Source: Acidimicrobiales bacterium
GTDB lineage: Bacteria > Actinomycetota > Acidimicrobiia > Acidimicrobiales > GCA-2861595
Direction: 5' to 3'
NCBI GenBank assembly: GCA_030448025.1
Contig: JAUJNQ010000005.1
Span: forward strand, 149,423-202,693
Length of the DNA stretch: 53,271 nucleotides
Part shown: piece after piece, positions 11,906-23,523 of the stretch
Numbering within the stretch: the first letter of the stretch is position 1
Layout: the number at the start of each line of letters is the position of its first letter
Translations under genes and position numbers: made by a program
The notes under the pieces: generated by a model
Databases searched by the model: none
What the model was told of the DNA's origin: nothing
What the model saw: the letters and a program-made list of their open reading frames with translations, nothing else

Positions 11906-12274
11906 GTGCCTGCTTACGATCCACACAACCCGGTCGCACGGCGAGGTTGGGAGCCAACCTCCGAGACAGGAGGCGTGCCCTTCGCTCTGTTCCTCGCTGC
12001 AGCGGCGCTGGCAGCCGCAGTCCGGGTCAATGGACCGACCAGACCGTTGACGCTTCGTGGCGTGGAGCTTCCTGGCTGCCCCATTCGTCGGCTGACCGGT
12101 TGTCGCTGTCCCGGCTGTGGCATGACTCGCGGGGTCGCATACATGTTCCGCTTGAAGCCACGCCAGAGCTTGCGTGCCAACCCGCTGGCACCCCTCGTCT
12201 TCGCGGTGGGGACGGCTCTGGCCTTGAATTCTGCGCACCAGTGCTCTCGGAGGGCGACGAGAGTCAATCGGTAG
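11906..12274 (+). CDS. DUF2752 membrane protein
   Basis: 122 residues from GTG 11906. CPIRRLTGCRCPGCGMTRGVAYMFRLKPRQSLRANPLAPLVFAV is the signature of DUF2752 (CPxxxLTGxxCPGCGxTRA, then RANPL), with a hydrophobic helix on each side. These proteins often follow GYF_2 genes, as here. Their function is unknown; the paired Cys motif suggests metal or disulfide chemistry. The C-terminus after LALNSAHQ looks atypical, so the 3' end may have been altered. Confidence 0.75.
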   Translation: MPAYDPHNPVARRGWEPTSETGGVPFALFLAAAALAAAVRVNGPTRPLTLRGVELPGCPIRRLTGCRCPGCGMTRGVAYMFRLKPRQSLRANPLAPLVFAVGTALALNSAHQCSRRATRVNR

Positions 12275-12352
12275 CAGCGCCTCAGTCACCTCTCGGTTGG
12301 TCTCACAGGTGCTTCAGTTCTTCACCCTGAGCGGCGCGTCGATGTCTCGGGA

Positions 12353-12808
12353 GTGAGCCGCGTTCGCGTCGCCACGCTGATCGACGCCTCGCCTTCGGAG
12401 GTGTGGGACGACCTCCGGGACATCGCCTCGCACACGGAGTGGATGGAGGACGCCGTGGCCATCCGGTTCACGTCCGAACAACGAGAGGGTGTCGGGACCA
12501 CATTCGTGGCCGACACCAAGGTCGGGCCCTTCCGGCTCAGCGACCCCATGGAGATCACCCAATGGGACGAGGGCCAGGGGGAGGAGGTCAGGTCCATGGG
12601 CATCCGTCACGGCGGGGTGGTCACCGGGACCGGCCGCTTCAGCCTGGAGCCGATCACCGGAGGCCGCACCCGCTTCACCTGGGACGAGGAGCTGAGCTTC
12701 CCGTGGTGGATGGGGGGGCCGGCGGGCTCACTCGTGGGCGGTCAGGTACTTCACCTCATCTGGAAGCGCAACCTGGTCAACCTCAAGCGCCGGATCGAAG
12801 GCAGTTGA
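12353..12808 (+). CDS. SRPBCC family protein (polyketide cyclase/dehydrase-like)
   Basis: 151 residues from GTG 12353. The opening SRVRVATLIDASPSEVWDDLRDIASHTEWMEDAVAIRF and the rhythm of strands ending in a long C-terminal helix (VGGQVLHLIWKRNLVNLKRRIEG) are those of the START/Bet v1-like fold that binds small hydrophobic ligands. No catalytic role can be read from the sequence. It converges on glgB with a strong palindrome in between. Confidence 0.85.
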   Translation: MSRVRVATLIDASPSEVWDDLRDIASHTEWMEDAVAIRFTSEQREGVGTTFVADTKVGPFRLSDPMEITQWDEGQGEEVRSMGIRHGGVVTGTGRFSLEPITGGRTRFTWDEELSFPWWMGGPAGSLVGGQVLHLIWKRNLVNLKRRIEGS

Positions 12809-12819
12809 CCCGGGACGAG

Positions 12820-12871
12820 CGTTCTGGTGGCGGTAACTCACGCCGGCGCGTGAGATAACGCCACCAGAACG
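12820..12871. terminator. 52-nt near-perfect palindrome between convergent genes
   Basis: Outer arms CGTTCTGGTGGCG (12820-12832) and CGCCACCAGAACG (12859-12871) match perfectly. Inner arms CTCACGC (12837-12843) and GCGTGAG (12848-12854) also match, leaving short internal loops and a 4-nt tip. It lies between the SRPBCC gene and glgB, 12 bases past one stop and 10 from the other, so a bidirectional terminator is the simplest reading, though no U tract follows. Confidence 0.75.
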
Positions 12872-12881
12872 AAGCGCTCGG

Positions 12882-15062
12882 TCAGCCGGCGGGGACCAGC
12901 CAGAGCACGCCCAGCGGTGGCAGGGCCAGGTCGGCCGAGAAGGGCTGGCCGTGCCAGCTCTCGCCGCTGGCGGCGACCTGTCCCCCGTTGCCCACCCCGC
13001 CGCCCCCGAACTCGGGGGCGTCGGTGTTCAGCACCTCCTGCCACGGCCCGGGCGCCGGCAGGCCCACGCGATAGGGCTGGCGTGGCACCGGGGAGAGGTT
13101 CGCCACGCACGCCAGCGTGCTGCCGTCGCCCCCGATGCGCAGGAAGGAGAGAACGTTGCTCTCCTCGTCGCTGGCGTCGATCCAGCGAAAGCCCTCGGAC
13201 TCGGTGTCGCGCTCCCAGAGCGCAGGCAGGGTCGCCGAAACCCGGTTGAGCGTGCGCACCAGGTCCTTCACCCCTTGATGGCCGTCTCGCTCGAGCAGGT
13301 GCCAGTCGATGCTGCGCTCGTGCGACCACTCCGTCTCCTGGGCGATCTCACCCCCCATGAACACGAGCTGCTTGCCGGGATGGGCCCACATCCAGGCGAA
13401 CAGGGAACGGAGGTTGGCCAGCTGCTGCCAGCGGTCGCCCGGCATCTTGGACAAGAGCGAGCCCTTCCCGTGCACCACCTCGTCGTGGCTCAACGGGAGC
13501 ACGAAGTTCTCGGTGAAGGCGTAGAGGAGCCCGAACGTGAGGTCGTTGTGGTGGTAGCGGCGGTGGATGGGGTCCTTGGTGAAGTACTCGAGGGTGTCGT
13601 GCATCCAGCCCATGTTCCACTTGAACCCGAAGCCGAGGCCCCCGAGGTAGGTGGGCCGTGAGACCGACGGCCAGGCCGTGGACTCCTCGGCGACCATCAC
13701 GACCCCGGGGTGGTCGCCGTAGGCGGCCTCGTTCATCTCCTTGAGGAAGGCGATGGCGTCGAGGTTCTCCCTGCCACCGAACTCGTTGGGCAGCCACTCG
13801 CCTTCCTTGCGGGAGTAGTCCAGGTAGAGCATGGAGGCCACGGCGTCCACCCGGATGCCGTCGAGGTGGAACTCCTCCAGCCAGTACAAGACGTTTGCCA
13901 CGAGGAAGTTGCGGACCTCGTGGCGCCCGAAGTTGAACACCAGCGTGCCCCAGTCGGGCTGCACGCCCCGGCGTGGGTCCTCGTGCTCATAGAGGGGCGT
14001 GCCGTCGAAGTTCGCGAGGGCCCAGTCGTCCTTGGGGAAGTGGCCCGGCACCCAGTCCACGATGACGCCGATGCCCCGTTGGTGGAAGGCGTCCACCAGC
14101 ACCTTGAGCTCCTCGGGGCGGCCATGGCGGGCCATGGGGGCGAAGTACGACGTCACCTGGTAGCCCCACGAGCCGGTGAAGGGGTGCTCGGCCACCGGCA
14201 TCATCTCCACGTGGGTGAAGCCCATGTCGGCGACGTAGTCGGGGAGTTGCTCGGCCAGCTCGAGGTAGGTGAGCGGGCGGTGGCCTTCCTCGGGGTTGCG
14301 CCGCCACGATCCCAGGTGCACCTCGTAGACGGACATCGGCCGGTGGATGGGCGGCTCCTGGCTGTCCCGAGCCGCGGTCCACTCCTCGTCACCCCAGGCG
14401 TAGCTCAGGTCGCTGACCACGCTCGACGTGCCCGGCGGCTCCTCGGCCCCGAAAGCGACGGGGTCGGCCTTGAGGGCCAGGTGGCCACCCTGGTCGACGA
14501 TGCCGTACTTGTACCTGGCACCCGCCTCCACGCCGGGGATGAACAGCTCCCAGATGCCGGAGGACCCGAGGGAGCGCATCTGGTGGACACGTCCGTCCCA
14601 GTAGTTGAAGTCGCCGACCACCCGGACCGCCCGGGCGTTCGGTGCCCAGACCGCGAAGGACGTGCCGGCCACGCCCTGGTGGGTGCGCACGTGGGCGCCC
14701 AGGACCTTCCACAGCCGCCGGTGGCGGCCCTCTCCCAGGAGGTGGAGGTCGACCTCACCCAGGGTGGGCCAGAACCGGTAGGGGTCCTCGTAGGTGAACC
14801 CCGCCGTGGCCGCGCCTTCGTACTCGGCGCGGAGCTCGTAGCCGTCGGCGGCGGCGGGGGCCTTGGCCTCGAACAGACCGCTCGGGTCGATCGGGTCCAT
14901 GGTGATCGGATCGCCGTCCTTGGGCACCACGCTCATTGACGCCGCGCCAGGGCGGAAGGCCCGCACCACGCCGTCGTGGAAGCCGAGCACTTCATGAGGA
15001 GCGGTGTTCGTGCCCTCGCCAAGTCGAGTGAGGGCGGTGGCGTCGACGCCCGGATCAACCAA
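12882..15062 (-). CDS. glgB: 1,4-alpha-glucan branching enzyme GlgB
   Basis: 726 residues from TTG 15062. GH13 enzyme that moves an alpha-1,4 chain to make alpha-1,6 branches. An N-terminal N1 module (1-100) precedes the CBM48 domain (FAVWAPNARAVRVVGDFNYWDGR) and the GH13 barrel. Nucleophile Asp406 is in DGIRVDAV, acid/base Glu459 in VAEEST, and the third Asp in LSHDEVVHGKGS. The C-terminus has the usual beta domain. It is the last gene of the glgE-treS-mak-glgB operon and overlaps mak by 8 bases, so it branches the linear maltosyl polymer made by GlgE. Confidence 0.97.
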   Translation of the reverse strand: MVDPGVDATALTRLGEGTNTAPHEVLGFHDGVVRAFRPGAASMSVVPKDGDPITMDPIDPSGLFEAKAPAAADGYELRAEYEGAATAGFTYEDPYRFWPTLGEVDLHLLGEGRHRRLWKVLGAHVRTHQGVAGTSFAVWAPNARAVRVVGDFNYWDGRVHQMRSLGSSGIWELFIPGVEAGARYKYGIVDQGGHLALKADPVAFGAEEPPGTSSVVSDLSYAWGDEEWTAARDSQEPPIHRPMSVYEVHLGSWRRNPEEGHRPLTYLELAEQLPDYVADMGFTHVEMMPVAEHPFTGSWGYQVTSYFAPMARHGRPEELKVLVDAFHQRGIGVIVDWVPGHFPKDDWALANFDGTPLYEHEDPRRGVQPDWGTLVFNFGRHEVRNFLVANVLYWLEEFHLDGIRVDAVASMLYLDYSRKEGEWLPNEFGGRENLDAIAFLKEMNEAAYGDHPGVVMVAEESTAWPSVSRPTYLGGLGFGFKWNMGWMHDTLEYFTKDPIHRRYHHNDLTFGLLYAFTENFVLPLSHDEVVHGKGSLLSKMPGDRWQQLANLRSLFAWMWAHPGKQLVFMGGEIAQETEWSHERSIDWHLLERDGHQGVKDLVRTLNRVSATLPALWERDTESEGFRWIDASDEESNVLSFLRIGGDGSTLACVANLSPVPRQPYRVGLPAPGPWQEVLNTDAPEFGGGGVGNGGQVAASGESWHGQPFSADLALPPLGVLWLVPAG

Positions 15063-16376
15063 GGGAAAGGGGTCCTCTCTGGGAGCTCTGGTCGCGGGGT
15101 TCGAGCAGCGCAGCGATCGCGGCTCGGGGGATGTCCAGCCAGCCCGGGCGATAGGACCGCTCGTACACGACCTCGTAGATCGCCTTGTCGAGCTCGAAGG
15201 CGCTCAACACGGTGGGGCGGTCGTCCACATTGGGGAGGAGGGCGTCGATGCCCTCGGTACGCAGGTAGCCCTCGAGGAACGAGCGCCGGTTGCGCCCTTC
15301 CCACGCCGCGGCCATGGGGACGAGGTCGTCGTGCTCCGCCTCGCCCCTCTCCGCCAGCGCCACGGCCGCAGCGTACTGAAAGGAGCGCATCATGCCGGCG
15401 ACGTCTTGAAGTGGTGAGGAGAAGACCTGCCGCTCGTCCGGGGGTCGGGCAGGTTCTCCCTCGAAGTCCAACACGAACCAGCCGGTGTCGGTTCGCAGCA
15501 CCTGGCCGAGGTGGTAATCGCCGTGGATGCGGATGGCCGACCCCGGACTCTGGACGGCCCGCAGGCTGTCCACGAAGTCCTTGGCCCTCGCCTGGTCGGC
15601 GTCCTCCTCTTCGAGGCGGGCGAGCTGGGCCTCGGCCATGGCCGCCCACGCCGCCGGGTCACCGTCCCTGGTGCCGAAGACCTCGGCCAGCGCCAGGTGC
15701 ATGGCGGCGGTCACCTCACCCAGACGCCAGGCCTCTCCTGCGAAGTCCCCACCGCACTGGGCGGGGTCGTCGCAGTCGGCGCTGTACAGGTCCCGCAGCG
15801 ACGTGAGGGCCAGGGCCCAGCCCTCGGCCCCTCCGACGAGATACGGCTGCACCACGGCCAGATGGGAGTCGCCCCACGTCCACGTGGCGAGGGGAGCGGC
15901 CACGTGGGTGAAGCCGGTGGCGGCCAGCTTGTCGGTGATCTCGATCTCCGGGTTGGTTCCCTCGTGCAGACGCCGGAAGATCTTGAGCAGGAGGCGGTCG
16001 TCGTAGATGAGCGACGTGTGCGACTGCTCGACGCCGATGGGCCGCACGTGGTGAACCTTCTCGCCGGGAGCCACCCGAGCCAGCAGGCTGCGGGCCAGGC
16101 CGGCGTCGAGGACGGCGTCGAAGGCAAGCGTGCCGTCGACGGTGCCCAGAACGGCGTTCTCGTTGCCATGGAGGAACTCGGGAGGCTCGTGGGCGGGGCG
16201 GAAGCCCACGAGCACCTGGTACCTGGCGCCGTCGGCGTCCACGATCATCCAGCCAAAGCCCTCGTCGAGCTCCTCGTGCTGCACGATGCGCACCTCGTTA
16301 GGTGCATCACCGGCGAACCACCGCTGGCGGCCCAGGTACTCGGGAAGCAGCTCCTCGATGGTGCCGACGGGGTCGT

Positions 16377-16380
<4 letters not shown>
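15055..16380 (-). CDS. mak: Maltokinase Mak (Pep2)
   Basis: 441 residues from GTG 16380, in a GTGA overlap with the treS stop. It phosphorylates maltose to maltose-1-phosphate with ATP, giving the donor used by GlgE. An N-terminal cap (EELLPEYLGRQRWFAGDA) typical of mycobacterial Mak is followed by a kinase-like fold with catalytic IRIHGDYHLGQVLRTDTGWFVLDFEGEP (His-Gly-Asp and the metal-binding Asp-Phe-Glu). In other actinobacteria Mak is often fused to TreS; here it is a separate coupled gene. Confidence 0.95.
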
Positions 16381-18070
<1,690 letters not shown>

Positions 18071-18074
<4 letters not shown>

Positions 18075-20017
18075 GGCGGGCCATCACCGGGGCCGGTGCG
18101 CAGGTGCAGGACGTGGGCCACCTGGTCGGGCGTCAGCCGGACGTAGGGGTGTGGGCCGCTCCAGGTGAACGTCTCTTGCGACAGCTCGTCATGGGCCTCG
18201 AAGGACCGGTGCCAGCCGATGCCCAGGTGAGCGAGATCCAGTGAGAGCGTGCACTCCTGGACGTTGTGCGGATCCAGGCTCACGACCGTCAGCACCACGT
18301 CGGCGCCGTCGTCGCTGCGCTTGGAATAGGCGATGACGGTTGGATTGCTCGTGTGGTGGAAGCGGATCGTGCGCAGGCGCTGCAGGGCAGGGTGGCGGCG
18401 CCGAGCGTCGTTGAGCCGAGTGACGAACGGCGCCAGCGAGTGCGGTTGGTCCCAGTCGCGCTCCTTGATCTCGTACTTCTCCGAGTACAGGTACTCCTCA
18501 TTGGCGTCGGAGAAGGGCGCGTTCTCACACAGCTCGTAGCCGCTGTAGATGCCGTAGGAGGGGGTCATGGTGGCAGCGAGCACCACGCGCTGCTTGAAGG
18601 CCGACGGCGGGCCGTTGCGCAGTGGACCACCCAGGATGTCGGGCGTGTTGGGCCAGAAGCTCGGCCGCATGTAGTCGGCGGCGCGGCCGTTGGCCAGCTC
18701 GTCGAGGTACTCCTCCAGCTCCTGGCGGGTGTTGCGCCAGGTGAAGTAGGTGTAGCTCTGGCTGAACCCCACCTCGGCCAGCTTGGCCATCACCTTGGGC
18801 CGGGTGAACGCCTCGGCGAGGAAGAGCGCGTCGGGGTGCTCTTGCTGCACGGCGGGAATGAGCCATTGCCAGAAGGCGACGGGCTTGGTGTGCGGGTTGT
18901 CGACGCGGAAGATGCGCACGCCGCGGTCGAGCCAGACGTCGAGGATCTCCTTGCACGCCTCCCACAGCGCCACTCGAGCGTCTTCGGACTCCGGCCAGAA
19001 GTTGATCGGGTAGATGTCCTGGTACTTCTTGGGCGGGTTCTCGGCGTAGGCGATCGAACCGTCGGAGCGGTGGTGGAACCACTCGGGATGCTCCGAGACC
19101 CAGGGGTGGTCGGGAGAGCATTGGAGGGCGTAGTCGAGGGCCACCTCCATGCCCAGCTCGACGGCTCTGTCCACGAGGGCTGCGAAGTCCTCGACGGTGC
19201 CCAGGTCGGGGTGAATGGCGGTGTGGCCGCCCTCGGGCCCCCCTATGGCCCAAGGGCTACCAACGTCGTCGGGCCCCGCGGCCAGGGTGTTGTTGGGACC
19301 CTTGCGGTGCTGGCGTCCGATGGGGTGGACCGGAGGGAGGTAGACGACGTCGAATCCCATTGCGGCGACGGCATCGAGGCGGTGGATCGTGCCGCGGAAC
19401 CCCCCGAACGAGCGCGGGAACAACTCGTACCAGGCGCCCACGAGGGCCCGCTCACGATCGACCCAGAGAGGCATCGGCCCCGACTCCGTCCAATCGGGGG
19501 CTCCGGATGGCCCGGACACCGACCGGGCGGCCTCGGGCTCCAGGGCCGGCGCCAGGCGGTCATGGGGGCTCATGCTCTGGTCCCGCAACGAGCGCACGAC
19601 CTCCTCCAGGAGGTCGCCGCTTTCCTCGGTGACCTCGCCTTGGCGGGCTTGGAACATGCGGGCCGCCTCCTCGAGCTCCAGCCCCACGTCCTGCTTGGCC
19701 TCGAGCTTGACCGTGGCCTTGTGCCGCCAGGTGGCGTAAGCGTCGGTCCACGCCTCCACGACGAACTCATGGCGCCCGACGGTGGTGGGCTCGATCACGC
19801 CCTCCCATCGGTCGTTTCCCAGCTCGCGCAGTGGGGCCGCCGACCACTTGCCATCCGGCCCGGACCACTGCACCTGGGCGGCGAGCACGTCGTGGCCGTC
19901 CTTGTAGATGTCGGCCGATACCCGCACCGCCTCGCTCACGGCAGCCTTGGCCGGGTGGCCACGCGGTGTGCTGGGGCGAATGTCGTCGATGACGATGCGT
20001 CCCAGGTTTGCGGTCAT
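18071..20017 (-). CDS. glgE: Alpha-1,4-glucan:maltose-1-phosphate maltosyltransferase GlgE
   Basis: 648 residues, GH13 subfamily 3. It extends linear alpha-1,4-glucan by maltosyl units from maltose-1-phosphate. An N-domain (RIVIDDIRPSTPRGHPAKAAVSEAVRVSADIYKDGHD) and a helical dimer segment (LEEAARMFQARQGEVTEESGDLLEEVV) precede the barrel. The nucleophile Asp is in RIFRVDNPHTKPVAFW and the acid/base Glu in LFLAEAFTRPK. First gene of the operon; the overlap with treS implies translational coupling. Loss of the downstream branching enzyme is toxic in Mycobacterium because of maltose-1-phosphate build-up. Confidence 0.97.
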
Positions 20018-20215
20018 CTGACCCTGACTACCACGTCCCCGGCGGCAGCGAAACCGAGACCCGGCCGCATGCTGATCCGTTTGGGGACGACCATCAACGT
20101 GCCTACGCCCACTCGCAGCCCTTGGCCGCCGCCCATGGCTGGCGGGTGCGCCCGCCCATCATGGCTTCGCCCGCTTCCCCGGTTCCGGCTGGTCCGACCC
20201 CGCCGGTCTGGACGG

Positions 20216-20878
20216 TCACCAAAGCTCGGCGTCTTTGGTTTTCGGCGTCGGTGTCCGAAGATCCAGAATGCGCCAGCAATACCAAGCGGCCACGGTGCGG
20301 TACGGGCGGTAGCGCTCGCCCAGGCCCGACAGCTCGGCGGGCGTGGGCTGAACCGGCATCTCATGGATGCGGGCATACCCAGCGCGCACGCCGAGGTCCC
20401 CCACCGGCCACACGTCGGGCCGGTTGAGCTGGAAGATCAGGAACATCTCGGCCGTCCACCGACCAATGCCCCGCACCGAGGAGAGACGGGTGACGATCTC
20501 CTCGTCCTCCATGCGGGACAACCGATCGAGGCGCAAGCTGCCGTCGTTCACATGCGATGCCAGATCCTTGACACTGGCTGCCTTGGCGGTCGACAAGCCG
20601 GCCACCCGCAGGCTCTCGACGGGCGTGGCCAGCACTGCGTCGGGCGTGGGCCGGCCGTCGAACAGGGCCACGAAACGAGCATGGATGGCGGCGGCCGCCC
20701 GTCCGGCCAGCTGCTGGTACAGGATGGACCTGGCCAGCGCACCGAAGGTGCCGCCGGGATGCCTTCGCCGAGTGAGGGTGCACGCGCCGACCGCCTCGGC
20801 CGCGACGCCCATGGCCGGGTCCCGACGGGAGATGGTCGCTGTGGCCGTCGACCAGCGGCCCGTGGTGCTCGGGGACAT
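20216..20878 (-). CDS. DNA-3-methyladenine glycosylase II (AlkA-type HhH-GPD)
   Basis: 220 residues from ATG 20878. The helix-hairpin-helix LSSVRGIGRWTAEMFLIFQL is followed by the catalytic Asp in WPVGDLGVRAGYARI, and ILYQQLAGRAAAAIHARF fits the N-terminal part of the family. It excises alkylated bases as the first step of base excision repair. There is no N-terminal Ada-like domain, so it is a stand-alone glycosylase. It sits between glgE (same strand, after about 198 bp that hold no recognisable feature) and the divergent glgP; a functional link to glucan metabolism is not expected. Confidence 0.92.
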   Translation of the reverse strand: MSPSTTGRWSTATATISRRDPAMGVAAEAVGACTLTRRRHPGGTFGALARSILYQQLAGRAAAAIHARFVALFDGRPTPDAVLATPVESLRVAGLSTAKAASVKDLASHVNDGSLRLDRLSRMEDEEIVTRLSSVRGIGRWTAEMFLIFQLNRPDVWPVGDLGVRAGYARIHEMPVQPTPAELSGLGERYRPYRTVAAWYCWRILDLRTPTPKTKDAELW

Positions 20879-20957
20879 GAGTGCACTCCATTGAAGCGCC
20901 TGAAGAGAAGCCGCACGGAATCGAGCCGACTGCTCGTGACCGCTAGCGTTCGGCGCC

Positions 20958-23480
20958 ATGCAGGCCCTGCGCACCTTCACCGTGCGATACAAGCTGCCTG
21001 AACCACTGGCGGCACTGGAAGAGCTGGCCACCAACCTGCGCTGGTCGTGGGACCGCCGAACCCGAGCGCTGTTCCGGCGCATGGACCCCGAAGCGTGGGA
21101 TGCCGGCCAGGGCGACCCGCGCGCCCTCTTCGCCCTGACGTCGCTGAGGCGACTGGACGCCCTCGCCCGGGATCCCGACTTCCTAGCCGAGCTGGCCGAG
21201 GTGCACGACCAGCTCCGGCGCTACTGCACCGAGCCTCGGTGGTTCCAGCAACGGCCCCACACCAAAGTGCGGTCGATCGCCTACTTCTCACCGGAGTTCG
21301 GGCTCACCGAGGCTCTGCCCCAGTACTCGGGCGGCCTGGGCGCCCTGGCCGGCGACCACCTCAAGACGGCCAGCGACCTCGGCCTGCCCCTCACGGGCGT
21401 CGGTCTCCTGTACCGCCAGGGGTACTTCCGCCAGGGCCTCGACAGCGAGGGTTGGCAGGTGGAGCGCTACCCCGCCCTCGACCCCCACGCCATGGCCCTG
21501 CGTCGTGTGGAAGAGGCTCGGGTCCAGGTGGACCTGGCGGGCCGGACGCTCACCGCCCACGTGTGGCGGGTCGACGTCGGCCGGGTACGTCTGCTCATGC
21601 TCGATTCAGACGTCGACGAGAACGACCCCGAGATGCGCCTCATCACCGACCGCCTGTACGGCGGAGGGGGCGAGCACCGGCTCCGCCAGGAGATCCTCCT
21701 CGGCATCGGTGGCGTGAGGGCCCTCGACGCCGTGGGCGAGGAGGGCCAGATCTTTCACACCAACGAGGGCCACGCCGGCTTCCTCGGGCTCGAGCGCATC
21801 CGGCGCCTCATCACCGAGGAGGACATGACGCTCGCCGACGCGGTGGAAGCAGTTCGGGCCGGGACCATCTTCACCACCCACACGCCGGTGCCGGCGGGCA
21901 TCGACCGCTTTCCCAGAGAGCTGATGGAGCTCTACTTCACGTCGCTGGCCGACGAGTGCGACATCGCCTTCGACGACCTCATGGCCCTGGGCCACCTCCC
22001 CGGTGAACCGGCGGACGCGCCGTTCAACATGGCCGTCATGGGTCTTCGCCTGGCCGGCGCGTCCAACGGGGTGTCCAAGCTGCACGGCGAGGTGAGCCGG
22101 GCCATGTACAAGCCGCTCTGGCCGGGACTGGAGGTGGAGGAGGTGCCCATCACGTCGGTGACCAACGGGGTGCACGCCCCGAGCTGGGTGGCGCCTGAGA
22201 TGGACGACCTGCTCTCCGGCTACGTCTCGCCGGCCTGGCCCGATGCCGACGCCTCCGCATGGGCAGGGCTCAAGCAGGCAACCGGCGAAGAGCTGATGGG
22301 TGTGCGCGACCAGGGCCGGCACCGGATGGTCATGGACATACGACGGCGGCTCCGGTCGTCGGCATTGGCCCGGGGGGACACTGCGTCGGACGCGGCGTGG
22401 TGCGACGACGTCCTCGATCCGGCGGTGCTCACCATCGGGTTCGCCCGCCGTTTCGCCTCATACAAGCGGGCGACCCTGCTGCTCTCGCAGCCCGACCGCC
22501 TCGAGTCCCTGCTCCTCTCACCCGAGCGGCCGGTCCAGCTCGTCTTCGCCGGGAAGGCGCACCCCGCCGACGACCTGGGCAAGGAGATGATCCGCCAGGT
22601 GGTGCAGTTCTCCCGCCGAGCCCAGGTGCGCCACCGCATCGTCTTCGTGGACGACTACGACATCGCCGTGGCCCGTAGCCTCTACCAGGGCTGCGACGTG
22701 TGGCTCAACAATCCCCGCCGTCCTCTCGAGGCGTGTGGTACCAGTGGTGAGAAGGCGGCCCTCAACGGTGCCCTCAACTGCTCCATCCTCGACGGCTGGT
22801 GGGCCGAGATGTTCGATGGCCAGAACGGCTGGGCCATCTCCTCCGCCGAAACCTCCGAGGACGTGGACCGGCGGGACAAGACCGAGGCCAACAGCCTCTA
22901 CGACGTGTTGGAGCGCCACGTCGCCCCGCTCTTCTACGACAGGAGAGGGGGAACGCACCCCTGGGCCGAGCGGGTACGGGCCTCTCTGGTGTCCCTCGGC
23001 CCCCAGGTCGTCGCCGGACGTATGGTGCACGACTACGTCAACCTGCTGTACGAGCCCATGGCGCGGCGCGAGGTGGCCATGACGGCCTCCGAACGTGGCC
23101 TGGCCAGAGAGCTCAGCGCGTGGAAGCAACGGGTGCACGACGCCTGGTCCCGGGTTGGGATCAGCCTGGTGGACGGTGATGCGGCGCCCGCCGACCTCGG
23201 TGCCGAGCGCAACGTGGAGGTCGTGGTGGACCTTGGCTCCCTCTCCCCTGAAGACGTGGTCGTGGAGCTGGTCCATGGGCCGCTGGGAGCCGACGGCGCC
23301 ATGGCGTCGTCCACCGTCGTGATGGAACCGGTGGGTCCGGGAGATCAACCGGGTCGCCACCGGTACGCGGGCCGATTCACGTGCGAGCGGGCCGGGCACT
23401 ACGGCTACACCGCCAGGTTGGTCCCCGCCCACCCCGGCCTGATCCACCCGGCGGAGACGGGCCTGGTGGCCTGGGCCTGA
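20958..23480 (+). CDS. glgP: Alpha-glucan phosphorylase (GT35, DUF3417 type)
   Basis: 840 residues. It releases glucose-1-phosphate from alpha-glucan ends. The N-terminus has the DUF3417 cap (PEPLAALEELATNLRWSWDRRTRALF) of the short actinobacterial phosphorylases. The core shows YFSPEFGLTEALPQYSGGLGALAGDHLK, FHTNEGHAGFLGLER, and the PLP region EACGTSGEKAALNGALN, where most relatives have GMK rather than GEK. It is divergent from the alkA-like gene across 79 bp. Together with the GlgE operon it gives both synthesis and breakdown of the store. Confidence 0.96.
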   Translation: MQALRTFTVRYKLPEPLAALEELATNLRWSWDRRTRALFRRMDPEAWDAGQGDPRALFALTSLRRLDALARDPDFLAELAEVHDQLRRYCTEPRWFQQRPHTKVRSIAYFSPEFGLTEALPQYSGGLGALAGDHLKTASDLGLPLTGVGLLYRQGYFRQGLDSEGWQVERYPALDPHAMALRRVEEARVQVDLAGRTLTAHVWRVDVGRVRLLMLDSDVDENDPEMRLITDRLYGGGGEHRLRQEILLGIGGVRALDAVGEEGQIFHTNEGHAGFLGLERIRRLITEEDMTLADAVEAVRAGTIFTTHTPVPAGIDRFPRELMELYFTSLADECDIAFDDLMALGHLPGEPADAPFNMAVMGLRLAGASNGVSKLHGEVSRAMYKPLWPGLEVEEVPITSVTNGVHAPSWVAPEMDDLLSGYVSPAWPDADASAWAGLKQATGEELMGVRDQGRHRMVMDIRRRLRSSALARGDTASDAAWCDDVLDPAVLTIGFARRFASYKRATLLLSQPDRLESLLLSPERPVQLVFAGKAHPADDLGKEMIRQVVQFSRRAQVRHRIVFVDDYDIAVARSLYQGCDVWLNNPRRPLEACGTSGEKAALNGALNCSILDGWWAEMFDGQNGWAISSAETSEDVDRRDKTEANSLYDVLERHVAPLFYDRRGGTHPWAERVRASLVSLGPQVVAGRMVHDYVNLLYEPMARREVAMTASERGLARELSAWKQRVHDAWSRVGISLVDGDAAPADLGAERNVEVVVDLGSLSPEDVVVELVHGPLGADGAMASSTVVMEPVGPGDQPGRHRYAGRFTCERAGHYGYTARLVPAHPGLIHPAETGLVAWA

Positions 23481-23523
23481 CCGCCTCACAACCAGAGGTT
23501 GCTCGCCGAGTTACCCTGGATCC

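Noticed and set aside
18266-21001. 911-codon open frame on the plus strand
   Set aside because: It lies antisense to glgE and the alkA-like gene, has low-complexity Gly/Val/His/Arg-rich sequence typical of the opposite strand of GC-rich genes, and no known motif.
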